Source: Strigamia acuminata (Eukaryota; Arthropoda; Chilopoda; Geophilomorpha; Linotaeniidae). From it: DNA of 64,000 nt. Positions 1-9,474 of this stretch are shown here, one piece after another. Every line of letters starts with the position of its first letter. The first letter of the stretch is position 1. The DNA lies in the NCBI GenBank assembly GCA_949358305.1, contig OX442315.1:7776427-7840426 (forward strand), read 5' to 3'. Both the position numbers and the translations under genes were made by a program. Below the pieces are notes generated by a model that ran no database searches, had not been told where the DNA came from, and saw only the letters and a list, made by a program, of their open reading frames with translations.

Positions 1-29
1 CAGCGTCGGGTCCCAGCAAGAAGGATTGA
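1..29 (+). CDS. ORF3 C-terminus (partial), family A element
   Basis: This is the last nine residues (ASGPSKKD and stop, with a partial first codon) of the third ORF of a family A element. It is identical to the end of the E1 ORF3 at 48401-48429. The stop codon is tga at 27-29. Nothing more of the gene is in the window. Confidence 0.85.
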
Positions 30-68
30 TCGCTCCGAACACCGGCGGTCAGAGCTGGGAGGGGGACG

Positions 69-1064
69 TGTGGTGACCCGACTGGGGTGGGGCACGAAGA
101 GTTTCTCTCGTGGCCTACATACGGGTAAAGAAGGGGAGTCGCACGCGCGCCTCCCTTCCCTCAGAGCATTGACATCCAGTCAATGGACGGGCGTCTGCCC
201 TGGGGGAGTGGGGGAGATTCGTCTTCTCCACTATTGGGTGGCTTTAGTCACCTGTCACCCCCCGCTTTGTGCAAAGGAATTCGCCTTGCACTGAGCGGGC
301 AGAACCAACACAAAAATCAACCAAGATACACGTAAAAGCCAAACGTCCTAAAACGATCAAGCCTAAGTACAAAGACTTCAGGAGTGACCTAGGACAAGGG
401 ACTTTCAACGTGAGTACGATTGATTTGTGTTAACCTCCGCAGAGTAACCTGCGAAACAAGATTACCACACTATTTTAGCAAGCCAGCTAGAAATAGTAAA
501 CCTACTCCAATTTAGCGAGTTGTGCAGACAAACGGTCGCACAAGCCTAAATTGCAGTAACCACGACGAGCGTTCCCGCCGCTGTGTGTATCGCCGGGAAC
601 CACCAAGCGTCCGCCGCTGTGTGATCGCCGGACACCTACAAAAAACCCTAAACCTAGACAACAGACCAGAAGTAAGACCTTTCAGGCATTCACTCGCGCC
701 CGACCAGCGTGAGCCCGAAGGACCGAACGAGAAACGTGAGACGAGGACGCCATTCATTGCCACGCCGGCCCAAGACGACACCACGTTGCCACGCGGACGC
801 CATCTTGGATCCACAGCGACAAAGGACGACCTCGACCAGTTTCCCGCCAACTTCACACCCCTTTCCTTTTACCTTTTTATTCCCTTACATATTTTATTCC
901 CTTTTAACTGTATATTCCCGTATAATAAATACATTTATTATATTTACCTTTTACATTGTCTTGCCGTGTTACATTATTTGGGTAACCGCTTGAGTAAAGC
1001 GGTATTGCGAGATCAGAGAGTGACTCATACCTCGTATCAGCGACAGACCGAGTTGAGCGCGACA
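69..1064 (+). repeat. LTR, family A (3' LTR of the left-edge element)
   Basis: The repeat starts TGTGGTGACCCG and ends GAGCGCGACA, giving TG...CA ends. Full copies recur at 21940-22935 and 48469-49464, all 996 bp. An AT-rich stretch with an AATAAA-like signal lies near 921-935. A GTGAGTACG sequence at 410-418 resembles a 5' splice site and is also present in the E2 LTR. Short ORFs inside the repeat do not resemble genes and are not annotated. Confidence 0.93.
571..633 (+). other. Two tandem stem-loops with the same loop sequence, inside LTR A
   Basis: Hairpin 1 (571-600) pairs gttcccg with cgggaac. Hairpin 2 (609-633) pairs gtcc with ggac. Both enclose nearly the same sequence, ccgctgtgtg followed by (t)atcgcc. 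The arrangement recurs in both E1 LTRs (22442-22504, 48971-49033) and, on the minus strand, in the diverged E2 LTRs (57710-57770 and the equivalent place in 17245-18261). Conservation across two LTR subfamilies suggests RNA structure, for example for packaging or dimerisation; that role is inference. Confidence 0.5.
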
Positions 1065-1328
1065 GACTGTACTTTGTTTGTAGGCAAAAATGTGAGAGCA
1101 GAGAGCTGGGGTACTAGCATTCGAACATCATTTTCTGCGCTCTGTATCTATTTCAAGTTATAAATTGATCTTACTGTCTAGCTGTGGCTGTTAACACATG
1201 TGCGTGACTTGTTTAGATGTGTGAAAACACCATTAACCATTAGGCGTGTGCGTTGTTTTTAGTTGGCGAGGCGTTGCGCTATTCACAAAACAACACAACG
1301 CATGCGTTATTTGACAACAACGCAATAA
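1065..1328. other. Non-coding, left flank of the MITE-like element
   Basis: No gene is visible. The stretch is rich in cgttg and aacgc motifs. Parts of it (about 1245-1285) are loosely inverted relative to bases 2045-2085 on the other side of the MITE-like element. That could mean the MITE-like element sits inside an older inverted-repeat element. I could not define outer ends. Confidence 0.35.
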
Positions 1329-1495
1329 CTAAGCCTGCTATTTTTGCGGAAAATAAATTTTCCCCAAAATGTTTTTAAACTTGCGGATAGGCCAAATGCA
1401 GCATTTTGGCACTAAAATTTTTCAATTCTGACTCAGTTTTTTCTCTGCAATTTCCGCAATTTGACCATGTTACCGCAATTTTGCGGAAAATTCGC

Positions 1496-1549
1496 AATTT
1501 GCCAATAATAGCCCATTATTGGCCAATAATGGGCCATTATTGGCAAATT
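1496..1549. repeat. 54-bp near-perfect palindrome
   Basis: The arms 1496-1522 and 1523-1549 are reverse complements with one mismatch. They are built from repeats of ccaataatgg. The palindrome lies inside the MITE-like element, about 150 bp from its left end. Confidence 0.85.
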
Positions 1550-1590
1550 TCAGGTGTGATAGTATTGCGTGATACGATATCACGTAATAA

Positions 1591-1890
1591 TTTCGTTTAA
1601 AAACTTAAAATTATGTTTAACAACTTAAAATTTTGTTTAAACACTTCAAATTTCGTTTAAAAACTTTAAATTATGTTTAAAAACTTCAAATTTTGTTTAA
1701 AAACTACAAATTATGTTTAAAAACTTCAAATTTTGTTTAAACACTTCAAATTTCGTTTAAAAACTTTAAATTTTGTTTTAAAACTTCAAATTTTGTTTTA
1801 AAACTTTAAAGTTCCTTTAAATACTTCAAATTTTCTTTAAAAACTTAAAACTTTCTTTAAACACTTCAAATTTCGTTTAAAACCTTGAAA
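1591..1890. repeat. Tandem array of ~20-bp AT-rich units
   Basis: About fifteen degenerate units close to aaaaacttcaaattttgttt run head to tail within the MITE-like element. Units vary mainly at ttt/tta and ttt/ttc positions. No coding potential is seen. Confidence 0.8.
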
Positions 1891-2044
1891 TTTTGGTCAT
1901 AAACTTTCCGGATGAGCCCACAATACGTCCGCAATACGCCCGCAATACGTCCACAATACGTCCGCAAAATGGCAGTTTTTTGATCCGCTTTCCGCCCGCA
2001 ATTTCAATGTTTTTAGTCCGCAAAAATAGCAGGCTTAGCAATAA

Positions 2045-4184
2045 CGCTAAAATAACGCAACAACGCCAAAAAAAACTAACGCTATGACTCAAAAATGATC
2101 TACTATCTATGACTCCTACAACAAATTCAATGAAGCCAAAATACGAATCCACAAGCTGATTACCGGAGTGAGATTCCGACGTTTCTGGGTGGGAAATGCT
2201 AATCTTAATCTTGAATTGATCTCTATTTTCTTTTGCTAAAAAACATGTCCGGGAACTTATTTGCATATATACTTTGTTTGAATAAAATTATTCACTGTTC
2301 CAATTTAAACTATTGCGTACGTGTGCCGTTTCTTGCAATAAGTTTCAATCCTGTGACATCCGAACTCTAAGGTGACTTTTACTTATTCCAAATACAGTGA
2401 TGGTTGCTGAGAGGAAAGCAGTTTTCAATTATAATGGCTAATTGCCAAAAGCAAATTTATATTGAAAATCTCGTTCTATATTACATTTATTTATTTATTT
2501 ATTTATTCTGAACGTTTATGCTTGTTTACTTTTTGGAATTTCAATCAACTTAGCTTGGACCTTAATCAACAATGAAAAACTCAATTATACCCAATTTGAC
2601 TCGGATCAATTTCAATTTTGTAAGAATAAAAATTTAAAGTAACATTTCTTTCCCACTGTATCAACAAACGCCCAAATTTGATTTGGATTTTTTTTTTGTA
2701 AAGTAAATAGACATCACTCGGCAAACAACAACTACAAAAAAGTCTGTGATTGAATAAACAAGCAACTTTACATTAAATGAATTTTTCCATTTTTAATGAT
2801 CATAAATTTGAGCAGACTTTTTTGATGTAATCTAAGATGAACAATGTATAATTTTGTTCACATAAAATGTTCAAGTTAGTCATAGTCAATGTACAGTACT
2901 GTGAACATTGGTCACATAAAATGTTTACACAATCAAATCAAACCCAACCCAAATTTACTAAATCAACCAATAAATGAATCATATCATTAAAATACACTAA
3001 ATTCAAATAACCCAACAAATGCAAGAAGTGGCCAAAACCAAGCACCAGATGTGCTAAAATGGCGTGGTCGCTAAAATAAAATCGCTGAAAGGACATGAAA
3101 TGACGTGGTCGCTAAAAGGGGACGTCGCTAACAAAAAGAAAAAATATCGGAAAAAAGTTTTTAAATGAATTATGTAGAGAATCTACTTTATTTCGGCGAA
3201 GTAAATGGAAATATTAAATGTAACAATGGTTCGGGTAAATAGCCCTATTTACTTGTAGCAGCGAGCAATTTATTCTTAGTACGGGCCTTGTTTGCCTTCT
3301 CCTTCATAGCAGAGTTTCGGTTTTGCACGGATGGTTTTGTGCATTTCAATTGCCATTAGGAATTCGAATTTGTTGTTTAACTGAGCTGCGAAAGGATGAA
3401 GTGAATAATTTGTGCTGCTGCATATATACGCCTCTGTTAAACGTCACGGTGCTGCAACGTTTCTTCTAGATGCGTTACGTCGCTACAACGTGACCGATAC
3501 TCATGTGTAACGTCGATTAAACGTTACGGCAGCATTTTTGTGGCGTCGCAAAAATGGGTCAGTCGCTATTGTGTAGCATCTCAGTCACGTCGCTAAAACC
3601 TAGCAATCGCTATAACGTAGCGTCGTTAAAACGTGTCCTCCGCTATGAAAAATGTACCTCATTTTCGCTAAAATGAGATCGCTAAAATGGGGTTTTTAAA
3701 TTAAAATTTGCTAAAAGGGGCTCGCTAATAAGGAGGAAACCGGTCCATGTACAAGAACATTTAATTTTGAAATCTTGCAATTTGAATAAACTAATTTCTG
3801 ATGTAAAACTGATTGAAATTCTAGCTTAACTTAACTTTTTCCTTGAGACAAATAAAAACCATGCTTTTAAAGTTAAAGACAAGATTTGTTGTAACATAAT
3901 TTGGGGTTTAAATTTATGAAAACAGGAATAAAGGTCAAACCGGACAATTTATGACACAAAACCGGACTTCCGCACGGTCATGCAATCTCGTACTTAAAAG
4001 CACCGCCTGGATGATGGCTTCAAAGCCCAATAAAGTAGACTTCATTGTCCGCGTGCGAAAATTAAAATTAAACCCAAAATATGAACAAAATTAGTCATAT
4101 TTCCAAAACAATAAAAATTATATTGGTCAGTGATGAGAGAAGTAAGAAATGTGTATGTGCATTGGGTTATGTTCAGGGTCGTCT
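2045..4184. other. AT-rich non-coding DNA, no gene seen
   Basis: No ORF of interest and no recognisable domain was found. There is a short tttatttatt microsatellite near 2487-2507. From about 3050 to 3735 the motif tcgctaaaa and close variants (gctaaaa, cgctata, cgttaaaa) recur roughly a dozen times on the plus strand, mixed with acgtcgct and aacgtcac motifs. This looks like a degenerate repeat, but I could not define ends or a target duplication. Confidence 0.5.
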
Positions 4185-5138
4185 TGCTGCGATCCGGGTT
4201 TTTATCAAGCGAATTAATAATTAATACGCCTGAAACCGCAGATGAATGCTTTAAAAGACTTATATCGCGGCCAGAAATTATCTAGGGTTAATTTAATGGA
4301 AAATAAAAAGACAGTTTTCAATATAAAAATCACACAAACGTTTTATTCGGTTTAATTACAATGACTAGTTAAAATATGAGAATAATATGAGAAAAGCGAC
4401 AAGTCGCGAAATAATGCGGAAAGAACAATGGAAAGGCTTGCAACGACTGTTGCAAGCTAAAAGCGCTAAAATGGCGCTTAAACAACTCGGAGTTGTTGAA
4501 CAAAGATGGTTATCCTCGTTTTGCGACTCACGAACGATGGTCCTGGCAACGATGGTTCTCGTGGGTCCTTCTGAAGCACGCACGACGGCTCGGCGGCGGT
4601 GGTTCACGACTTCAGGCGTCCGGTCTCGGTACGATGGCGATGGTTGCCGTTTGCGCGGCAACGATGGCGATGGTTACCTTTGATCGGGAACTTCTCGTTA
4701 CGATGGCTGAAATTAGCGACGGCTAATTTAAGCTGGATTGCTGGCTTTGTGCTTTGGTACACAAAGATAGCAGGTGAAACTAAGTTCAAATCACGGTCCT
4801 CCGTCAATACTTTTCTGGTTGAAATAGCAGTGATGTTGAGGGTTGTGATGTTTGAATTAGAGTCCCGCTTGAAGCTAGGGCGCGAGCTCGGCACGCTTCA
4901 ATATTGCGCAGATAATCTGCGCAATTAGCTAAAACTGGTGCAACAAAGGATTATTACACCATATTGCACCATAACGGCTAATAACCGTTTTCACCCCGGA
5001 CAACCTGGAGTGATATGTGCCTAGAAAGGATTTCTCCCCTCGGTCACATGATCTGACTTGGCGTGTGCCACAGTCAAATTAATTAGAAGACACAATTAAT
5101 TTATCTTCTAAGTTGGTGGATATTTTGAGATCACCACA
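4185..5138 (-). repeat. Solo LTR, family B (diverged relative of the E3 LTR)
   Basis: The plus strand runs from tgctgcgatccggg to gagatcaccaca, the same ends as the E3 LTRs at 10503-11464 and 62861-63822. It is 954 bp rather than 962 bp and carries many substitutions. The duplication gtct flanks it (4181-4184 and 5139-5142), and no internal region is attached. This is the expected product of LTR-LTR recombination. The strand given follows the orientation of E3. Confidence 0.92.
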
Positions 5139-5200
5139 GTCTTTATACCTTTCAGCGTCCTGGGCTAATAAAACTCAGGCGCCTCTTGCCCAGCACATTT

Positions 5201-5307
5201 CTGTGCCTGGCGCCTTTCTGTGCCCGGCGCCCTTCTGTGCCCGGTGCCCTTCTGTGCCCATCAAGCCTTTGCCCTGTGCCCGGCGCCCCCCTGTGCCTGG
5301 CGCCCAG
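5201..5307. repeat. GC-rich minisatellite, 17-bp unit, about six copies
   Basis: Units are close to ctgtgcccggcgccctt and start at 5201, 5218, 5235, 5252 (longer, altered), 5274 and 5291. The array lies just right of the solo LTR in otherwise ordinary non-coding DNA (5139-5670). No gene is apparent there. Confidence 0.85.
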
Positions 5308-5670
5308 TTAGCCCAATGATAAAGGTGGGCCTGGTTACGTTGTTGCTACATTGTTGATCCCCAGGGTTTTTTAAGCGCCACCTCTTGATGGGAAATGTTT
5401 CCCATTGTGGCATTGTGAGGTTTGCTTATGAGCTTATGGTTAGGTTTTGGTTTACCAACAATTTGAATTGGCACCTGTAGCTATTTCTATTACTGGCGCT
5501 GGTTTGCATTCCCGCCAAAAAGGACTGCCCTGTCTAAGGACGTAGTTCTACGTCAAAAGGGTGAAATGAAACAATGAGCAGATTGACCAAGTTGGAATTT
5601 GTGTGCGCATCATAATTTCTCGGTGAAAGCCTCCTCCAAAAGATGGCTTTGCTGTCACTCGTCGAACATC

Positions 5671-5877
5671 TGAAATTCTATTTTTTAATTTGTTCTAATC
5701 GTTTGATATAAAGATAAAAGTTGATGCAAATGTACTGTACATGAGGTCAAAAAGCAGCCATCTTGGAGTTGATATTTACATAAATGTTTTTTAATACGTG
5801 AAAAAGTACAGAGGGCGCTCTTGCTAACGAACGCGTCATGAATTAACAATAAAACAAAATGGAGTAGAAACACTGCA
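5671..5877 (-). repeat. Candidate 3' LTR of E4 (~207 bp)
   Basis: On the minus strand a short purine tract (aattaagggga) is followed by TGCAGTGTTTC, and a plausible end GAATTTCA occurs 207 bp further on, giving TG...CA ends. Short LTRs are usual for Mag-like elements. The partner LTR would be beyond base 64000, so the boundaries are a guess. Confidence 0.35.
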
Positions 5878-6015
5878 TCATCCCCTTAATTGGGAACCAA
5901 CCAAGGGAGCAATTACACAAACAATTATTTAACATGTAATAACAAACAAAGTAAAATTCTAAGATCGAATTACAATAAAAAGATTCACTAAACAATTACG
6001 AAACTCAGTACATTA

Positions 6016-6275
6016 TTTCAATTCACGAGAAATCGTAAAACTGCGTTGGTTTTCTGACTCTGGCTGGCCGTACAGTGCGAGCTGCTTGCGGAGGTGATTG
6101 AGGCAAGGGCGGAAGCGCAGGAAGCGACGGCGGAAGAGGAGGAAGCAACGGGGCAGGAAATCTCGGAGGTGAGTTTGGAATAGGAATATTAGGTTGAAGT
6201 GAATTAGGAGCAGGGAGCTGAGGTTGAGGTTGAACAATCTGCGGAATCCCAGTGCAGGTCTGTGGCATAACAAAT
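6016..6275 (-). pseudogene. E4 pol C-terminal tail (proline-rich)
   Basis: The minus frame ending near 6023 encodes a long proline-rich run (PQLPAPN, PPLPPSLPALPPLPQ) followed by RVRKPTQFYDFS and a stop. Basic tails of the form RxRKPxxxxD are common after the integrase of Gypsy pol proteins. It directly follows RT thumb sequence in another frame, so RNase H and integrase have been deleted. The position of the deletion joint near 6275 is approximate. Confidence 0.6.
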
Positions 6276-6895
6276 AGGCCAGAATGACGCTCATCCCCTT
6301 CAATTGAACGACCTTCAACCAGGCGGCTTCGTGCACATCTTCCCACTTCCAATCGACGTCGTCGCGCGTCAAGCGATACAGGGGCTCAAGTAGGATTGAC
6401 AGATGGCTGATAAATCGTCCGTAGTAGTTTATAAATCCGATAAACGACTTTAAAGACGTGACGTCAGTCGGACGCGTCGCATTTTGAAGTGGAGCGATTT
6501 TAGATGCAATTGGAGCGATGCGTCTTTCGAAATACGAAAACCCAAAAATTCAATAACGTTTTGCAAAAATTGGCACTTGCCTCGATTTAGAGTGAGTCCA
6601 GCGCCATCGAACTTGCCAAGTAGGCCATCCAGATTCTGTAGATGGACCGGATCTGTGAGTCCCGTGACCGCCGAGTCGTCGATGAATGGCTGAGTGTCGC
6701 CAACATCTGCCGTCAAGATATCCATTTCGCGCTGGAAAATTGGTGGAGCTGTGGCAATACCATAAAAAAGACGATTAACCAGGGAAAAGGCCCAAATGGG
6801 TATTGATTGTGCAAAGTTCTTGGCTTACTGCATCCAACTCGAGCTGATTGTAAGCCGAGTTCATGTCGAGCTTCGAGTAGGATTTGTTGTTTTCC
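6276..6895 (-). pseudogene. E4 reverse transcriptase, middle and thumb (fragment)
   Basis: The minus strand encodes RT motifs in order: SKLDMNSAYNQLELD, then RLFYGIATAPPIFQ, then the catalytic box as FIDD (usually Y/F-x-D-D) with SAVTG, then CQFLQN and FLGF. A thumb segment follows (LKSFIGFINYYGRF). It is broken into frames by small indels. The C-terminal half of pol is gone. The family match is to Gypsy RT in general, with a Mag-like flavour. Confidence 0.8.
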
Positions 6896-7357
6896 AATAC
6901 CAAATAGTCCTCCGTATGCATTTCATGTATTTATCAATGTGTCACTGTATTATGCAGCTTAGTGTATTTATTTAGACTTCTTTTCATTGTTTAACATTGG
7001 GCATAATGCTGCCTGTATCATGTTAGTATTAGTTTACTTTTTCCAACACCAGATGGTGTCAATTGTATGTTTTTCACAATCACAATGGCCGCTTGCACGC
7101 CAGCAAGCACTCATGTATTTTCTCCACCTAAATGGACCAAATTATGTAAGCATTTTTGTTTTTATTAAACATTTAGTTTATTTTTAGATTGTGTTTGTCA
7201 CATATGAGCACTTTAGTGTGCAGTGACTTTATTTTCCACCATTTTCAAGCGCTGGAGGTGCGCGCACGTCATTGCGCTCATGTTAGCCGTGTTTCGGCAT
7301 TTAAATTCGCTTCCACACACAGTATTTCATACTGTGAGCGCACTCCTCTGCTACAGG
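6896..7357. mobile_element. ~460-bp insertion in the E4 RT, type uncertain
   Basis: It splits the conserved RT stretch between KLSGGK and SYSKLD. The flanks carry a similar 7-8 base sequence (taggattt at 6888-6895, caggattt from about 7358), consistent with a target duplication. The right end reads gagcgcactcctctg, which resembles a hAT terminus on the other strand, but the left end has no matching inverted repeat. No ORF of interest is present. It may be a truncated hAT-type MITE. Confidence 0.45.
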
Positions 7358-8194
7358 ATTTACCGCCCGATAATTTCGTTGTAACGTCAGCAAAGAGGGG
7401 CAGCGGATATGAGCACGGAAACACGGCTTTATTTACTGTACGGTTGTAACAGCTGGCAATTTTAATAGTTCTGTCGGACTTGCGCACGTGCATTATGGGA
7501 GTCGCCCATTTCGACGACACGACGGGCGTGATGATTCCCAAAGCCTGGAGTCGTCGCAATTCCTTCTCAGCGCTGGTTTAACCGACAGTGGCACCGGGTA
7601 AGCTTTTAAAAAAATTGGAGGAAAATTCTTGTCAACTGCTATACTTACCGGTGCCACGTTGTACTGGCCAATCTCGTTGCGGAAAACGTTTTGATGCTTG
7701 TCTAGAATCGTCCGCCACATCTCGAGATCAGCTGCACTGGCGGAGCATTGCAGCGCAGCATCTTTAGCTGTCGCAGTCACAGGAGGAGCCGATTCGTACA
7801 CAGGGGCAGCAACAGTCGACGGCGGAGACGGATCGTTTCGCGACGCAGGAAGCACTTCCACCTCGCGAGTTGGAGCGATGGCGGCGGTCAATTCCATGTT
7901 GTTTGGATCTGCAGCCCGCTGTGGAGTCGCACGTTTGCGCGCAGATTTCGAGGGAATTCCAGCAGCAGCACGATAAATTACGGCGCGAAGGGCTGCACCA
8001 GCAGCGGCAACAAACCGAATTCGTCCATCCAGTCGCCTCCAAGCAACGGGACTTGACCGTGCTCTGCAATACACAACGGCAATTCGCGTGTTTTCCCGTC
8101 GTACGTAACTGGAACGGTGCATACGCCCGTCATCGGCAAGGAATGGCCATCGTACGACGATAATTCAGTGGCAAGAGGCTGGATCTGGAACTGA
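7358..8194 (-). pseudogene. E4 protease (second half), linker and start of RT
   Basis: The minus strand encodes the latter part of a retropepsin (SSYDGHSLPMTG and PLLGGDWMDEFG, the family's LLGxDW box), then a linker. The RT N-terminus follows: DKHQNVF, FLKAYPVP, then after a frameshift near 7559 SSKWATPIMHVRKSD and PCSYPLPL. It joins the upstream half at 9807 in frame once the inverted-repeat element is discounted. The element is non-functional. Confidence 0.8.
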
Positions 8195-8523
8195 CAAGGA
8201 GAGGGCAGGAGTGTGTCCCTCACAATTGTTTAATTTTTGTCAAAATAAAGTATTGTTATTATCTAAACAGTCAATACTTTCATTATTTAAATGCAACGCT
8301 CTTTCACATTGTTACAAACAGTCAAAACACACAGGATTCTTTACTGTGTGTAGAATCATCCTTTTTTCACTTTTTTGAGTAAAAAGGTCAAGTGTAGCAC
8401 TACACTTGGTGATTAGCCTGTTCAAACCTTACTCTGGAACCCAGGTAATTTGATATCTCATGACATATGACATCACAGCTTTGTTCACCAACATGACTGA
8501 CTGCATGAAGACAAGAATAGTGT

Positions 8524-8596
8524 GTAGTGTGGTCCAGTGGTTAAGGCAATGGACCAGGAATCTTTCCATGCAGGTTCAAATCTTGTTGTCTCTGAA
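8524..8596 (+). ncRNA. tRNA-derived (SINE-like) promoter, left arm
   Basis: The stretch tggtccagtggttaagg resembles a pol III A box, with a D-stem gtcc/ggac. About 30 bases on, ggttcaaatcttg resembles a B box inside a T-arm-like stem (gcagg/cttgt). The acceptor stem does not pair, so this is not an intact tRNA gene. It looks like the head of a tRNA-derived SINE. Confidence 0.55.
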
Positions 8597-8646
8597 AATT
8601 TTTGCTTTTATTTTTTATTTATTTTTAGCAGTAAAGTTAATGTTTG

Positions 8647-9249
8647 TTATTTTATATTTGTTAAAAAATTAAAATTAATGAAATTAAATTTATTTAAGTT
8701 TGTTGGCCTAGTTTGAAGCACTCGACTTTCAGGGACTGTTGGCAGTCCCGGTTGGTGTTTGATTAACGTCCGTTTTCCCGCCCTGTAGTATATGCTTTTG
8801 GTTGAATGAGACGGGGTGTTCTTTTTAGTTGCAACTTTCACTCTGTTGTTCGTCTGCGAGTCTGTTTCCGTCTTATGTTGAAGCTGCAGCTTAGCGTCAC
8901 TTGGTTTTCTTAACGCGCTCAGTTCAACCTTCGCTCGAGTTTTAATTGCACTTGTAAATAGCGAGCCAATTTTCGATCCAGCTTTCAACTGCGGCGCAAT
9001 TTTCGGTTCAGTTATCAACTGCGGCTTGATTTTCGGTTCGGTTTGCAACTGCGGTTGGATTTTCGTTTCTTTTTCCGCTTTAATTTCAACGAGTCGCGCA
9101 CTTGCAGGCGGTTGAATGTATTCGCACTGCGCTTCGGAATGAACGCGCTCGCACGGACGTAGATCGGGTCTGATTGGCGATTGAATACCCAGATCCATCG
9201 GCTCCCATATGTTATATTCAATGTTTTTGTACGGCGATTCGATAACCAT
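8647..9249 (-). CDS. Uncharacterised ORF in the centre of the inverted-repeat element
   Basis: This 200-residue ORF has no recognised domain and is not a transposase. Residues about 60-95 hold imperfect repeats of the type KIxPQLxxEPKI, four in a row, in a lysine- and glutamate-rich segment. The C-terminal end runs into the AT-rich arm. It could be captured host or transposon coding sequence, or a chance ORF. Nothing shows that it is expressed. Confidence 0.3.
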   Translation of the reverse strand: MVIESPYKNIEYNIWEPMDLGIQSPIRPDLRPCERVHSEAQCEYIQPPASARLVEIKAEKETKIQPQLQTEPKIKPQLITEPKIAPQLKAGSKIGSLFTSAIKTRAKVELSALRKPSDAKLQLQHKTETDSQTNNRVKVATKKNTPSHSTKSIYYRAGKRTLIKHQPGLPTVPESRVLQTRPTNLNKFNFINFNFLTNIK

Positions 9250-9401
9250 AGGTTCGGCGGTGCTAATCTCGTATTCCGAAAGCGGAAATTAAAATTAAAT
9301 TAAAATTAAAATTAATGAAATTAAAATTTTTTAAAAACAAATATAAAATAACAAACATTAACTTTACTGCTAAAAATAAATAAAAAATAAAAGCAAAAAT
9401 T

Positions 9402-9474
9402 TTCAGAGACAACAAGATTTGAACCTGCATGGAAAGATTCCTGGTCCATTGCCTTAACCACTGGACCACACTAC
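9402..9474 (-). ncRNA. tRNA-derived (SINE-like) promoter, right arm
   Basis: This is the reverse complement of the left-arm copy at 8524-8596, with the same A-box and B-box-like sequences. The two promoters point towards each other across the central segment. Readthrough from either would give an RNA able to fold into a long hairpin. Confidence 0.55.

Larger units (their letters stand above)
1..1064 (+). mobile_element. 3' end of a family A LTR retrotransposon, cut by the window edge
   Basis: The first 68 bases match the 3' end of element E1 at 48401-48468: the last codons of ORF3, then a purine-rich tract. A 996-bp LTR follows. This is therefore the right-hand end of another plus-strand copy of the same family, with the rest lying left of the window. 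The LTR differs from the E1 copies at least at one base near its end (cctcgtatc against ccacgtatc). The four bases after the LTR are gact. Its partner duplication is outside the window, so the insertion cannot be confirmed here. Confidence 0.9.
1329..2038. mobile_element. MITE-like non-autonomous DNA transposon, 710 bp
   Basis: The ends are a perfect 22-bp inverted repeat: 1329-1350 begins ctaagcctgctattttt, and 2017-2038 is its reverse complement. Direct duplications caataa flank it at 1323-1328 and 2039-2044. It holds no transposase. Inside are a 54-bp palindrome (1496-1549), an array of about 20-bp units (about 1591-1890) and several caatacgtccg-type repeats (1920-1970). A 6-bp duplication does not clearly fit one superfamily, so none is assigned. 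Confidence 0.75.

Noticed and set aside
410-443. A 34-bp intron in LTR A between GTGAGTACG and a following ccgcag
   Set aside because: It is too short for a normal animal intron. The donor-like sequence may still be used with a distant acceptor, but nothing here shows it.
522-1163. 213-residue ORF across LTR A (also at 22393 and 48922)
   Set aside because: It lies in the LTR, its end differs in each copy by running into different flanking DNA, and it shows no domain.
1591-1890. CRISPR array
   Set aside because: The units are contiguous and degenerate with no unique spacers, in a eukaryotic transposon setting.
8524-8596. Functional tRNA gene
   Set aside because: A- and B-box-like sequences are present, but the acceptor stem does not pair and the anticodon loop is not normal. 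It is called a tRNA-derived promoter instead.
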